DNA from: Achromobacter spanius
GTDB lineage: Bacteria; Pseudomonadota; Gammaproteobacteria; Burkholderiales; Burkholderiaceae_B
Reading direction: 5' to 3'
Length of the DNA: 64,000 nucleotides
Assembly: GCF_002812705.1 (NCBI RefSeq)
Contig: NZ_CP025030.1
Span: 310,001 to 374,000, forward strand
A model generated the notes under the pieces. The model was not told where the DNA came from, ran no database searches, and saw only the letters and a program-made list of their open reading frames with translations. The stretch's first letter is position 1. Every line of letters starts with the position of its first letter. Shown piece after piece: positions 9,215 through 18,198 of this stretch. Made by a program: the position numbers and the translations under genes.

Positions 9215-10452
9215 CCGAGCCGCTAGCCAAGCCGCCCCGGAAGAACCCGGTTGCGCGCACCCGCCAGCCCACCTTGCCGCCCGGCTCGCGCAGCCGCACG
9301 GCGCTGGGGCTGACGGCCGCCGCCGCCGAAGGCCGCTTCGACTTGCAAACCTGCGCCGATTGCGGCGCGGTGCAATACCCGCCGCGCGAAGTCTGCGGCC
9401 ATTGCCTGTCGGAACACCTGCCCTGGCGTCCAGCCGACCCCAAGGGCGTGCTGCTGGTCAGCACCACCTTGCATCACAGCAACGACCTGTATTTCCGCGA
9501 ACGCCTGCCCTGGCGCGTCGGCACGGTGGTGATGGACGCCGGCCCGTCCGTGGTGGCGCACGTGCACCAGGATTGCGCCGACGGCACCCGCGTGCGGCTG
9601 GCCCTGAAACTGGACCGCAGCGGCCAAGCCGTGATGATCGCCCTGCCTGAAAGGAACACGCCCAACATGGAAGACGACAAGACCTTGCGCGAAACCTCGT
9701 GCGACCCGAAATTCCGCCGCGCGCTGGTCACCGACGGCAAGACCGCCGTGGGCCAGGCCGTGGCGCGGGCCTTGCTGGACGCGGGCTGCCCCACGGTATT
9801 CCTGGGCGACGCGCAAGCCTGGAAGCGCGACGCCGCCTTTGACGCGCTGGCCGCCGACCCGCGCGTGCAGTCGGTTGCCCTGGATGTGACCGACTCCGAT
9901 TCCGTGGACCGGCTTGCCGCTTCCATCGGCGGCAAGGTGGAAATCCTGGTGAACACGGCCGACCTGGAACGCGAAGGCGGCCTGCTTTACCGCAAGGACG
10001 TGAACACCGCGCGCGACGCCATGGACGTGAACGTGCTGGGCCTGATGCGCCTGGCGCAAAGCTTCGGCCCCGCCTTGTGCGGCCGCGCCGCCGACGGCGT
10101 GAACAACGCCACCGCCTGGGTCAACGTGCTGTCCATCTACGCGCACATGAACCTGCCGTCGCGCGGCATGTGGTCGGCCTCCAAAGCCGCCGCGCTGTCG
10201 CTGGCCCAGTGCCTGCGCGCTGAAATGCGCGGCGCGGGCGTACGGGTCGTGAATGTGTTCCCGGGCCCTGTCGACCACGAATGGGAACAGCGCACGCCGC
10301 CGCCGCGCGTCGCCCCCGCCGCCATCGCCTCCGCCATCGTGCGGGCCCTGAAGGACGGCGTGGAAGACGTGTATGTGGGTGACGTGGCGCAGGAATTCCG
10401 TGCACGCCTAGCCGACAACCCCAAGGGGCTGGAACGCGAGCTGGGCGCCTGA
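9211..10452 (+). CDS. DUF35 zinc-ribbon/OB-fold protein fused to a degenerate short-chain dehydrogenase
   Basis: A two-domain protein of 413 residues starting at an ATGA overlap with the thiolase-like gene. Residues about 35-150 are a DUF35 (acyl-CoA-associated) domain with an intact zinc ribbon, C48-x2-C51 and C62-x2-C65. Residues about 165-410 have the SDR fold, but key motifs are eroded. The glycine-rich TGxxxGxG is TDGKTAVG, NAG is replaced by NTA, and the catalytic tyrosine of YxxxK is tryptophan (W321-S-A-S-K325). Ser308 remains. DUF35 partners of thiolase-fold proteins are needed for activity in the Ltp2-ChsH2 steroid aldolase, where DUF35 is fused to a MaoC domain. Here an SDR-like domain takes that place. 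The SDR half may be structural or acyl-CoA-binding rather than catalytic. Confidence 0.8.
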   Translation: MTEPLAKPPRKNPVARTRQPTLPPGSRSRTALGLTAAAAEGRFDLQTCADCGAVQYPPREVCGHCLSEHLPWRPADPKGVLLVSTTLHHSNDLYFRERLPWRVGTVVMDAGPSVVAHVHQDCADGTRVRLALKLDRSGQAVMIALPERNTPNMEDDKTLRETSCDPKFRRALVTDGKTAVGQAVARALLDAGCPTVFLGDAQAWKRDAAFDALAADPRVQSVALDVTDSDSVDRLAASIGGKVEILVNTADLEREGGLLYRKDVNTARDAMDVNVLGLMRLAQSFGPALCGRAADGVNNATAWVNVLSIYAHMNLPSRGMWSASKAAALSLAQCLRAEMRGAGVRVVNVFPGPVDHEWEQRTPPPRVAPAAIASAIVRALKDGVEDVYVGDVAQEFRARLADNPKGLERELGA

Positions 10453-10544
10453 CCGCGCCCGCCACGCCACTGCCCCCAAGACAACGCCCCAGATTCCCTC
10501 CGGCGCACCGCGCAAGCGACGCGCCCACACCCAGGAGCCGCAGC

Positions 10545-11330
10545 ATGAGCCAGAACATTCTTGCCCAATTCATGACGGAACTCGTCACCGGCCGCATCGG
10601 CCTGGTGGACCTGACCGAGACGCTGACGCCGGAATTCCCCACCATCGTGCTGCCGCCGGAGTTCGGCCAGGCCTGGCCCTTCCGCATGGAAGAGATCTCG
10701 CGCTATGACGAGCGCGGCCCTGCCTGGTACTGGAACAATTTCTCGTGTTCCGAACACACGGGCACCCACTTCGACGCACCCGCGCACTGGGTGTCGGGCA
10801 AGGACCAGCCCGACAACACCGTCGACACCATCCCCATCGACGCCTTCATTGCAAGCGCCTGCGTCATCGACTGTTCCGCCGAGGCCCGCGACAACCCCGA
10901 CTTCCTGTTGACCATCGACTTCGTCAAGGCCTGGGAAGAAAAGCATGGCCGCATCCCCGCGCGTTCGTGGGTGCTGATGCGCACCGACTGGTCCAAGCGC
11001 GCCAAGCCGGTTGAATACCTGAACATGCAGGAAGACGGCGCCCACTCGCCTGGCCCCGACGCGGATGTGGTGCCGTGGCTGATCAAGGAACGCGATGTGC
11101 ATGGCTTCGGCACGGAATCGGTGGGCACCGATGCCGGTCAGGCCCATCACCTGAACCCGCCCTACCCCTGCCACTACTACATGCACGGCAACAACCGCTA
11201 CGGCTTGCAGTGCCTGACCAACCTGGACCAGTTGCCGCCGACGGGCGCGGTGATTTTCTCTGCCCCGCTGAAGATCCGCAGCGGCTCGGGCAGCCCGCTG
11301 CGCGTGCTGGCGCTGGCGCCGAAAGCCTGA
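10545..11330 (+). CDS. Cyclase-family metal hydrolase, isatin hydrolase-like
   Basis: Metal-dependent amide hydrolase of the cyclase/kynurenine formamidase family, 261 residues. The signature HTGTHFDAPAH gives the expected metal ligands H71, H75 and D77 and the catalytic H81. Just before it stands ISRYDERGPAWYWNN, an aromatic patch fitting a flat indole-dione substrate. The length equals that of characterised isatin hydrolases, about 260 residues. If so, it opens isatin to isatinate. It sits 92 bases after the DUF35-SDR gene and 35 before an SDR. Other members of the family act on N-formylkynurenine or cyclic amides, so the substrate is inferred from the co-occurrence with iorAB and the dioxygenase. 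Confidence 0.7.
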   Translation: MSQNILAQFMTELVTGRIGLVDLTETLTPEFPTIVLPPEFGQAWPFRMEEISRYDERGPAWYWNNFSCSEHTGTHFDAPAHWVSGKDQPDNTVDTIPIDAFIASACVIDCSAEARDNPDFLLTIDFVKAWEEKHGRIPARSWVLMRTDWSKRAKPVEYLNMQEDGAHSPGPDADVVPWLIKERDVHGFGTESVGTDAGQAHHLNPPYPCHYYMHGNNRYGLQCLTNLDQLPPTGAVIFSAPLKIRSGSGSPLRVLALAPKA

Positions 11331-11365
11331 ACCGCTGCCACGGTTCACACCCACCAAGGACACGC

Positions 11366-12094
11366 ATGACTCAAAAAAACGTAGCGCTGGTCACGGGCGG
11401 CAGCGCCGGCATTGGCGCCGAGATCTGCCGCAGCATGCTGGATGCCGGCTATGAAGTGATTTCGATGGCGCGCCGCGCCGCCGACTTCAGCCACCCGCGC
11501 CTGCACAACATGCAGGTGGACCTGCTGGACGCCGACGCCACCGCGCAGGCGGGCCAGGAAGCGGCCGCCAAGTTTCCCATCAGCCACGTGATCCACAACG
11601 CGGGCGTCATCTGGCCGAATCTGCTGCCGCAGGTCACGCAGGAAGAGCTGCACGGGTTGACGCAGATTCACCTGGGCGCGGCAATCAGCCTGGTGCAAGC
11701 GGCGCTGCCCGGCATGCAGGAGCGCAAGTTCGGCCGCATTGTGATGATGTCGTCGCGCGGCGCGCTGGGCCTGCCCACGCGCACCGCCTATTCGGCCACC
11801 AAGGCCGGCATGGTCGGCATGGCGCGTACCTGGTCGCTGGAACTTGCGCCCTACGGCATCACGGTCAACGTGGTGGCGCCCGGCCCCATCCAGACAGACA
11901 TGTTCTACGAAGTGATCGAACCCGGCAGCGAACGCGAAAAGCAGTTGGCCAACGGGATTCCGGTCAAGCGGCTGGGCCGGTCCGACGACGTGGCGCGCGC
12001 CGTGATGTTCTTTGCCGACCCCGCCAACAGCTTCGTCACCGGCCAGACGCTGTTCGTCTGCGGCGGCGCCAGCGTCAGCTCCATCACCATCTAG
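11366..12094 (+). CDS. Short-chain dehydrogenase/reductase
   Basis: Classical SDR of 242 residues with all motifs intact: TGGSAGIG (residues 10-17), HNAG (77-80), catalytic S130 and Y142-x3-K146. A long upstream extension of the frame is excluded because it would run back inside the cyclase gene; ATG 11366 follows an AAGGA ribosome site. The last visible enzyme gene before the transporter genes, it could oxidise or reduce a hydroxy-oxindole intermediate. Its fully conserved active site contrasts with the degenerate SDR domain two genes upstream, so it may be the real redox enzyme of the pair. Confidence 0.85.
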   Translation: MTQKNVALVTGGSAGIGAEICRSMLDAGYEVISMARRAADFSHPRLHNMQVDLLDADATAQAGQEAAAKFPISHVIHNAGVIWPNLLPQVTQEELHGLTQIHLGAAISLVQAALPGMQERKFGRIVMMSSRGALGLPTRTAYSATKAGMVGMARTWSLELAPYGITVNVVAPGPIQTDMFYEVIEPGSEREKQLANGIPVKRLGRSDDVARAVMFFADPANSFVTGQTLFVCGGASVSSITI

Positions 12095-12280
12095 TGAGCC
12101 TTGCGCCGTGCATGCTTCGGGTTTTGACGGATAGGTAAGCACCAAGAGCCCGTCTACAGTGCTGATCCTTGCAGGTTAGAAATTTTAAGCAACAAGTAAT
12201 TCCCGCAGTCCCCACGCTGTTCCTGTTTTCTCCGCTTTTCAGCTGCACCCCCACTCTGCTCCCTATCCGGAGGTTTTGCC

Positions 12281-13432
12281 ATGCTGTCGAAGAAACTCCC
12301 CCTGGTCACGGCCGCCGCCGTTGCCGCCCTGTTCGCCCTGCCCGCCTTGGCGCAAATGAAAGTCGGCGTCGTCACGTCTTCCACCGGCCCGACCGCACTG
12401 GTCGGCATTCCGCAGAAGAACACCGTGCCGCTGCTGCCCAAGAAAATCGGCGACCTGACCGTGGAATACATCTCGCTGGACGACGCCAGCGACTCCACCA
12501 ACTCGGTCACGGCGTTCAAGAAACTGATTTCGGAACAGAAGGTGGACGCGCTGATCGGCCCGTCGGGGTCGCCCAACGCCATGGGCGTGATCCAGTTCGC
12601 CGCCGAAGCCGGCGTGCCGATGCTGGCGCCGGTGGGCACGGCAGCCGTGGTGCTGCCCATGAACGAACAGAAGAAGTGGGTGTTCAAGACCACGCAGAAC
12701 GACGACATCATCGCCCGCGCGCTGGTGGACCACATGGCCAAGACCGGCATCAAGACGGTGGGCTTCATCGGTCTGAACGACCCGTATGGCGAAAACTGGT
12801 ACAAGGTTTTTTCGGGCCTGGCCACCGAGAAAGGCATCAAGATCACCGCCAACGAACGCTATCTGCGCTTTGACAGCTCGGTCACGGGCCAGGCGCTGAA
12901 GATCCTGGCCGCCAAGCCCGACGCCGTGCTGGTGGCCGCCCCCGGCGCCGCCAGCGTGCTGCCGCAAACCACGCTGTTCGATCAAGGCTACAAGGGCAAG
13001 TTCTATCAAACCCACGGCGCCGCCTTGCCCGACTTCCTGAAGCTGGGCGGCAAGAAGGTCGAAGGCACGGTGCTGGCGGCCAGCCTGATGCTGGTGTTGC
13101 CGGAAATGCCCGACAGCAACCCGTCCAAGAAAGTCGCCACCGACTACATCGCCGCGTACGAAAAGCTGAACGGTTCCAAGCCCGCCACCTTCGGCGCCAA
13201 CGTCTACGACGCCGGCCTGCTGTTGGAAAAGGCCGTACCCATCGCGGAAAAGGCCGGCAAGCCGGGCACCAAGGAGTTCCGCAGCGCCTTGCGCGACGCG
13301 CTGGAACAAACCAAGGAGCTGGTGGGCACGCAGGGCGTCTACAACATGAGCGCCGCCGACCACAGCGGCTTTGATGACCGCGGCCGCGAGCTCATCACCG
13401 TCAAAGACGGCAACTGGACGCTCGTGAAGTAA
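12281..13432 (+). CDS. ABC transporter periplasmic binding protein, branched-chain amino acid type
   Basis: Periplasmic receptor of the LivJ/LivK type, 383 residues. The signal peptide is clear (two lysines, then a hydrophobic run ending ALPALAQ at about residue 26). The mature part has the type I periplasmic-binding fold with SSTGPTALVGIPQKNTV and the GVIQFAAEAGVPMLAP segments. An AGG-containing ribosome site precedes ATG 12281. The 186-base gap upstream is the largest in this cluster and may hold a separate promoter. Receptors of this family also take aromatic acids, and the position directly behind aromatic catabolic genes suggests uptake of the pathway substrate. Confidence 0.88.
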   Translation: MLSKKLPLVTAAAVAALFALPALAQMKVGVVTSSTGPTALVGIPQKNTVPLLPKKIGDLTVEYISLDDASDSTNSVTAFKKLISEQKVDALIGPSGSPNAMGVIQFAAEAGVPMLAPVGTAAVVLPMNEQKKWVFKTTQNDDIIARALVDHMAKTGIKTVGFIGLNDPYGENWYKVFSGLATEKGIKITANERYLRFDSSVTGQALKILAAKPDAVLVAAPGAASVLPQTTLFDQGYKGKFYQTHGAALPDFLKLGGKKVEGTVLAASLMLVLPEMPDSNPSKKVATDYIAAYEKLNGSKPATFGANVYDAGLLLEKAVPIAEKAGKPGTKEFRSALRDALEQTKELVGTQGVYNMSAADHSGFDDRGRELITVKDGNWTLVK

Positions 13433-13450
13433 CGGCTTGGACCTTTTCGC

Positions 13451-14491
13451 ATGAATGCTCAGATCGCCTTGATACTCGGGCAGGACGGCATCACCAACGG
13501 CGCGATCTATGCGTTGTTGGCGTTGTCGATCCTGCTGGTCTTCACCGTTACCCGCGTGCTCTTCATCCCCCAGGGCGAGTTCGTCGCCTTCGGCGCGCTG
13601 ACCATGGCGGCCATCCAGGCCGGCAAGCCCGTGCTGCTGGTCTGGTTGCTGCTGGCGTTCGCGCTGGCCGAAGCCGTGGCCGACCTCATGGCGCGGGCCA
13701 AGCGCCCGGGCCGGTCCCGTGGGCTTTGGCGCATCGCGGCCAAGGCGATCTATCCGCTGATCCTGGCGGCCTTGCTGTACCGGCTGCCGCTGGCGCAACT
13801 GCCGATGGCCGTGCAGGCCTTGCTGACACTGTTGCTGGTGGTGCCAATGGGGCCGCAGTTGTACCGGCTGTTCTACCAGCCGATCGCCTCGGCCTCGACG
13901 CTGGTGCTGCTGATCGTGTCCATCGCCGTGCACCTGGCGCTGGTTGGCCTGGGGCTCTTGGCCTTCGGCGCCGAGGGTGCGCGCACCGCGCCGTTCTCCG
14001 ACGCCAGCCTGGCGCTGGGTCCCATCAACGTCAACAGCCAGGCGCTCTGGGTGGTGGCGGTGTCGGCCCTGCTGATCATCGTGCTGTATCAGTTCTTCGA
14101 GCGGTCGATGTACGGCAAGGCGTTGCGGGCGGCGGCATTCAACCGGCTGGGTGCGCGGCTGATGGGCATTTCGCCCATCTTCGCGGGCCGCGCCACGTTC
14201 TTTCTGGCCGCGCTGATCGGCACGGTGTCGGGCATCCTGATCGCCCCCATCACCACCATGTATTTCGATTCCGGCTTCATGGTGAGCCTGAAGGGCTTTG
14301 TGGGCGCCATCATCGGCGGCCTGGTCAGCTACCCGCTGGCCGCGGCCGGCGCGGTGCTGGTCGGCCTGATTGAAGCGTTCTCGTCGTTCTGGGCCAGCGC
14401 CTACAAGGAAATCATCGTCTTCACGCTGATCATTCCCGTGCTGCTCTGGCGCTCGTTGAAAAGCCACCACGTCGAGGAAGAAGACGAATGA
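13451..14491 (+). CDS. ABC transporter permease, LivH type
   Basis: Inner-membrane permease subunit of 346 residues, rich in hydrophobic segments. The family opening QDGITNGAIYALLALSILLVF and the FNRLGARLMGISPIFAGRATFFLAALIGTVSG-type region that contacts the ATPase are visible. It is longer than a typical LivH (about 300) because of an extra hydrophilic and hydrophobic stretch around residues 75-130. The gene follows the receptor by 18 bases and overlaps the next gene as ATGA. Confidence 0.85.
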   Translation: MNAQIALILGQDGITNGAIYALLALSILLVFTVTRVLFIPQGEFVAFGALTMAAIQAGKPVLLVWLLLAFALAEAVADLMARAKRPGRSRGLWRIAAKAIYPLILAALLYRLPLAQLPMAVQALLTLLLVVPMGPQLYRLFYQPIASASTLVLLIVSIAVHLALVGLGLLAFGAEGARTAPFSDASLALGPINVNSQALWVVAVSALLIIVLYQFFERSMYGKALRAAAFNRLGARLMGISPIFAGRATFFLAALIGTVSGILIAPITTMYFDSGFMVSLKGFVGAIIGGLVSYPLAAAGAVLVGLIEAFSSFWASAYKEIIVFTLIIPVLLWRSLKSHHVEEEDE

Positions 14492-16281
14492 ATCCCCGCA
14501 TCATCCTCTTCGTGTTTTTGGCGCTTTTGGCGCTGGGGCCGCTGGCCCTGCCGCCTTTCTATGTGACCTTGCTGAACTACATCGGGCTGTACGCGCTGGT
14601 GGCGCTGGGCCTGGTGCTGCTGACCGGCGTGGGCGGCTTGACCAGCTTCGGCCAGGCCGCCTTCGTGGGCGTGGGCGCCTACACCACGGCGCTGTTGACC
14701 ACGCGCGCCGACTCCCTGCCGTCGTGGCTGGCGTGGCTGGGCGCCTCGCCCTGGCTGACGCTGCTGGCCGGGCTGGTGTTGACGCTGGTCATCGCCTACC
14801 TGCTGGGCGCCATCACGCTCAAGCTGTCCGGCCACTTCCTGCCGCTGGGCACCATTGCCTGGGGCTTGTCGCTGTACTTCGCTTTCGGCTCCGTCGAAGG
14901 GCTGGGCGGCCACACCGGCATTCCCGACATTCCCGCCATCAGCCTGTTCGGCTGGTCATTGCATGAAGGCGGCAACATCTATTACCTGATCTGGGCCTTC
15001 CTGCTGATGGCGGTGTGGTCCACGCAGAACCTGCTGGATTCACGCGAAGGCCGCGCCATCCGTGCGCTCAAGGGCGGACGCGTGATGGCGGAATCCATGG
15101 GCGTGGACACGGCGCGTTCGCGCATGGTGATCTTCATCATCGCGGCGTTGCAGGCCTGCGCATCGGGCTGGCTGTACGCCCACATGCAGCGCTTCGTGAA
15201 CCCCAACCCCTTCGGCTTGCAGATGGGCATCGAATACCTGTTCATGACCGTCATCGGCGGCGCGGGCCAGGTCTGGGGTGCGCTGATCGGCGCGGGCGTG
15301 TTCACCGTGGCCAAGCAATGGCTGCAAGACTGGCTGCCCAAGCTGCTGGGCCAGACCGGCAACTTTGAAGTCATCGTGTTCGGCTTCGGCATGGTGCTGC
15401 TGCTGCACCGCGCGCGCAGCGGGTTGTGGCCGCTGTTGACGCGCTGGATCCGCGTGAAGAAGCCCGTGCGCCGCCTGGACATGAATGCCGAGCCGCTGCC
15501 GCGCAAGCCCATGCCGGCGCGGGGCGAGGTGGTATTGAAGGCGGTGGACGTGACGCGCAAGTTCGGCGGCCTGGTTGCCAACAACGCCATGAACCTGGAG
15601 ATACGCGCGGGCGAAATCCTGGCGCTGATCGGTCCCAATGGCGCGGGCAAAAGCACGATGTTCAACCAGATCTCGGGGGTGGACACGCCCACGTCCGGGC
15701 AAGTGACGTTGCTGGGTCAGTCCGTGGCTGGCGCTGGCGCGCGCAAGATTGCGCGGCTGGGCCTGTCGCGCACCTTCCAGCACGTGCGCTTGCTGGGCCG
15801 CATGAGCGTGCTGGAAAACGTGGCCATCGGCGCGCACCTGCGTGGCCATCGCGGCGTGCTGCCGGCCGCCTGGCGCCTGGACCGGGCCGAAGAGGCGCGC
15901 CTGTTGGCCGAAGCCGCGCGCCAGGTTGAACGGGTGGGGCTGGGCAAGCATCTGCACGACGAAGCGGGCTCGCTGGCGCTGGGGCAACAGCGCATCCTGG
16001 AAATTGCGCGCGCGCTGGCGTCCGACCCCTGCATCCTGCTACTGGACGAACCCGCGGCCGGGCTGCGCTATCAAGAAAAATGCGAACTGGCCGAACTGCT
16101 GAAGAAGCTGCGCGCGGAAGGCATGGCCATCTTGCTGGTTGAACACGACATGGACTTCGTGATGGGCCTGGTGGACCGCGTGGTGGTCATGGACTTTGGC
16201 GAGAAGATCGCCGAGGGCCTGCCCGCCGAGATTCAGAACAACCCCGCGGTGCTTGAAGCCTATCTGGGCGGAGTGGAATGA
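14488..16281 (+). CDS. Fused ABC permease-ATPase, LivM-LivG type
   Basis: One chain of 597 residues joining the second permease and first ATPase of a branched-chain-type importer. Residues about 1-320 are membrane-spanning (LivM-like, with [16 protein letters not shown] and the [10 protein letters not shown] coupling region). Residues about 350-597 are an ABC domain with Walker [10 protein letters not shown] at 382, a signature region LALGQQR near 492, Walker B LLLDEP, and the switch histidine in LLVEHD. In E. coli these are two genes. The fusion is open without interruption, with a linker rich in basic and proline residues at 330-350. Confidence 0.87.
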   Translation: MNPRIILFVFLALLALGPLALPPFYVTLLNYIGLYALVALGLVLLTGVGGLTSFGQAAFVGVGAYTTALLTTRADSLPSWLAWLGASPWLTLLAGLVLTLVIAYLLGAITLKLSGHFLPLGTIAWGLSLYFAFGSVEGLGGHTGIPDIPAISLFGWSLHEGGNIYYLIWAFLLMAVWSTQNLLDSREGRAIRALKGGRVMAESMGVDTARSRMVIFIIAALQACASGWLYAHMQRFVNPNPFGLQMGIEYLFMTVIGGAGQVWGALIGAGVFTVAKQWLQDWLPKLLGQTGNFEVIVFGFGMVLLLHRARSGLWPLLTRWIRVKKPVRRLDMNAEPLPRKPMPARGEVVLKAVDVTRKFGGLVANNAMNLEIRAGEILALIGPNGAGKSTMFNQISGVDTPTSGQVTLLGQSVAGAGARKIARLGLSRTFQHVRLLGRMSVLENVAIGAHLRGHRGVLPAAWRLDRAEEARLLAEAARQVERVGLGKHLHDEAGSLALGQQRILEIARALASDPCILLLDEPAAGLRYQEKCELAELLKKLRAEGMAILLVEHDMDFVMGLVDRVVVMDFGEKIAEGLPAEIQNNPAVLEAYLGGVE

Positions 16282-17048
16282 TGAGCGCGAATCTGCTGGA
16301 AGTGCGCGACCTGCGCGTGGCCTACGACAAGGTGGAAGCCGTGTCGGGCGTCAGCCTGACGGTGGGCGAAGGCCAGATCGTGACCGTGATCGGCCCCAAT
16401 GGCGCGGGCAAGACCACCTTGCTGTCCGCGATCATGGGCGTGCTGCCGTCCACCGGCCACATCGTCTTCGGCGGCAAACCGCAAGAACATGCCGAGATCG
16501 AGGAAATGGTGGCCGCCGGCATGAACCTGGTGCCCGAAAAGCGCGAACTGTTCGCCGAAATGACGGTGGAAGACAACCTGATGCTGGGCGGCTTTCACCG
16601 CTTTCGCAGCGGAGTGCGCGACCAGGACAAGACGCTGGCGGAAGTCTATGAACTGTTCCCGCGCCTGCAAGAGCGGCATGCCCAACTGGCCGGCACCCTG
16701 TCGGGCGGCGAACGCCAGATGCTGGCGGTGGGCCGCGCGCTGATGGCCAAGCCGCGCCTGCTGATGCTGGACGAACCCAGCCTGGGGCTGGCGCCGCGCA
16801 TCGTGCGCGAAGTGTTCCGCATCGTGGCCCGGCTGCGCGAGATGGGCGTATCGATTTTGCTGATCGAGCAGAACGCGCGCGCGGCGCTGCAAGTGGCCGA
16901 CTACGCCTATGTGCTGGAAACGGGCGCCGTCACGCTGGAAGGCCCCGCCGCCGAGGTGGCGGTGGACCCACGCGTGGTCGAGGTGTATCTGGGCCTGGGG
17001 CATGGCGCGTCCGCGCCTGCCGTGCCCACTGCACCCAGTGCGCCCTAG
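16278..17048 (+). CDS. ABC transporter ATPase, LivF type
   Basis: Second ATPase of the importer, 256 residues. Walker [10 protein letters not shown] begins at residue 39, the signature LSGGERQ at 141, Walker [12 protein letters not shown] follows, and the switch histidine is replaced in the family-typical IEQN. Two tandem ATGs (16278 and 16281) overlap the stop of the preceding gene, and either could start it. Its TAG stop lies inside CTAG, which is also the stop of the convergent glycosyltransferase gene. The C-terminus is a short alanine/proline tail. Confidence 0.88.
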   Translation: MMSANLLEVRDLRVAYDKVEAVSGVSLTVGEGQIVTVIGPNGAGKTTLLSAIMGVLPSTGHIVFGGKPQEHAEIEEMVAAGMNLVPEKRELFAEMTVEDNLMLGGFHRFRSGVRDQDKTLAEVYELFPRLQERHAQLAGTLSGGERQMLAVGRALMAKPRLLMLDEPSLGLAPRIVREVFRIVARLREMGVSILLIEQNARAALQVADYAYVLETGAVTLEGPAAEVAVDPRVVEVYLGLGHGASAPAVPTAPSAP

Positions 17049-17980
17049 GCCACGCCGCGGCGCCGGTCGCGGCGGTACAGCGCATAGCCCACGGGCCACA
17101 TCGCCGCCACCATGAATGTCGCCATGGGGTTGGTCAGCCGGTACGCGCCCACCGCCGTGGGCACGCCGGAATGCTTCAAGTGCAGGCGAAAGCGCGTGTA
17201 CCGCGCGGCCGCCATGACGAATTCGCGCGGCCGGTAGCGGAAGAACTCCAGGTGGTGCTGCAGCATGTCCCAGGCCAGCAGATACAGGCCCTGCGCGTTG
17301 CTGCCCACCGACACGGCGCCTTGCGACAGGCCGCCCGGCGTGTCGTGATACGTGCGCACCACGCGGTTGATGAAGCGGCTGAGATAGCCCGCGCGCGCCA
17401 CCGCCCACCACACCAGGCTTTCCGGCACGAAACCGGCGACGTCCTCGGGAAACGGAAACTTCCTGAGGATGTCGGTACGCATACAGCCAAATTTCTCGCC
17501 TTTGATGCGATAGCGGAAATACACGTCCACCGCCGTGCTGTCGAACACGTCCTGCGGATACCGATCGCCCACGATGCTGCCGTCGGGCCGCGCGCACAGG
17601 CCCGTGATCGCCACATAGGAATCGCGGCGCGCGGGCGGGATGGCGTCCCAGGCTTCTTTGAAAATGGCCAGCGCATCGGGCGGCATTTCGTCGTCGCTGT
17701 CCAGGGCCACGATCATCTGGCCCTGCGCTTCGCGCACGCCCCGGTTGAAGGCGGTTTTCTTGTGCTGGTTGTTCTGCCAGATGTAGCGGATGGGGAAATC
17801 CGCCCGCGCCTGCCAGGCCAGAATCGACTCGTGCGTGTTGTCGGTGGAACCATCGTCCACCACCACCCATTCGAAGTCCCTGAATGTCTGCCGGGAGAGC
17901 GATTCATACACCCGGTGCAGCGTGCCCGCCCGGTTGTAGGTGGGCGTTAGAACGGTGAAAAACGTTGGTGTATCGGTCAT
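17045..17980 (-). CDS. Family 2 glycosyltransferase
   Basis: GT-A fold glycosyltransferase of 311 residues, likely acting on a cell-surface glycan. It opens with [21 protein letters not shown], has the acidic VVDDGSTD motif, and the metal-binding ALDSDD. No membrane segment is obvious until a weakly hydrophobic C-terminus. ATG 17980 (MTDTPTFF) is chosen over an upstream ATG at 18013 because family members begin a few residues before the FTVLTPTYN strand. It is a single gene, convergent with the transporter operon and divergent from a LysR gene. Confidence 0.8.
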   Translation of the reverse strand: MTDTPTFFTVLTPTYNRAGTLHRVYESLSRQTFRDFEWVVVDDGSTDNTHESILAWQARADFPIRYIWQNNQHKKTAFNRGVREAQGQMIVALDSDDEMPPDALAIFKEAWDAIPPARRDSYVAITGLCARPDGSIVGDRYPQDVFDSTAVDVYFRYRIKGEKFGCMRTDILRKFPFPEDVAGFVPESLVWWAVARAGYLSRFINRVVRTYHDTPGGLSQGAVSVGSNAQGLYLLAWDMLQHHLEFFRYRPREFVMAAARYTRFRLHLKHSGVPTAVGAYRLTNPMATFMVAAMWPVGYALYRRDRRRGVA

Positions 17981-18198
17981 GCCTGCTATGCCCCTTTGCG
18001 ATCGTCGTGCCACCGCTGCGGTCTTGGTCTGCTTCTTTTCGCCTGAAGTGTAGGGGATATGCCAACCCTAACCGATGCCATGGCATGCAAATTTGCAATC
18101 AAATCTGTCAACCCGTGGATTTTTGGGGCGCTATTCGCGATTTTTTTGCATGGGGACGCAGGCGGGAGTGGCGTAAACTCGTGCGGCCAAAAACCGGA

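Noticed and set aside
12123..12160. Sigma-70 promoter ahead of the ABC receptor gene
   Set aside because: A TTGACG is present but no acceptable -10 lies 16-18 bases downstream.
12263..14470. 735-residue antisense frame over the ABC receptor and permease
   Set aside because: Gln/Arg/His-rich shadow of signal-peptide and membrane gene codons; no motif.
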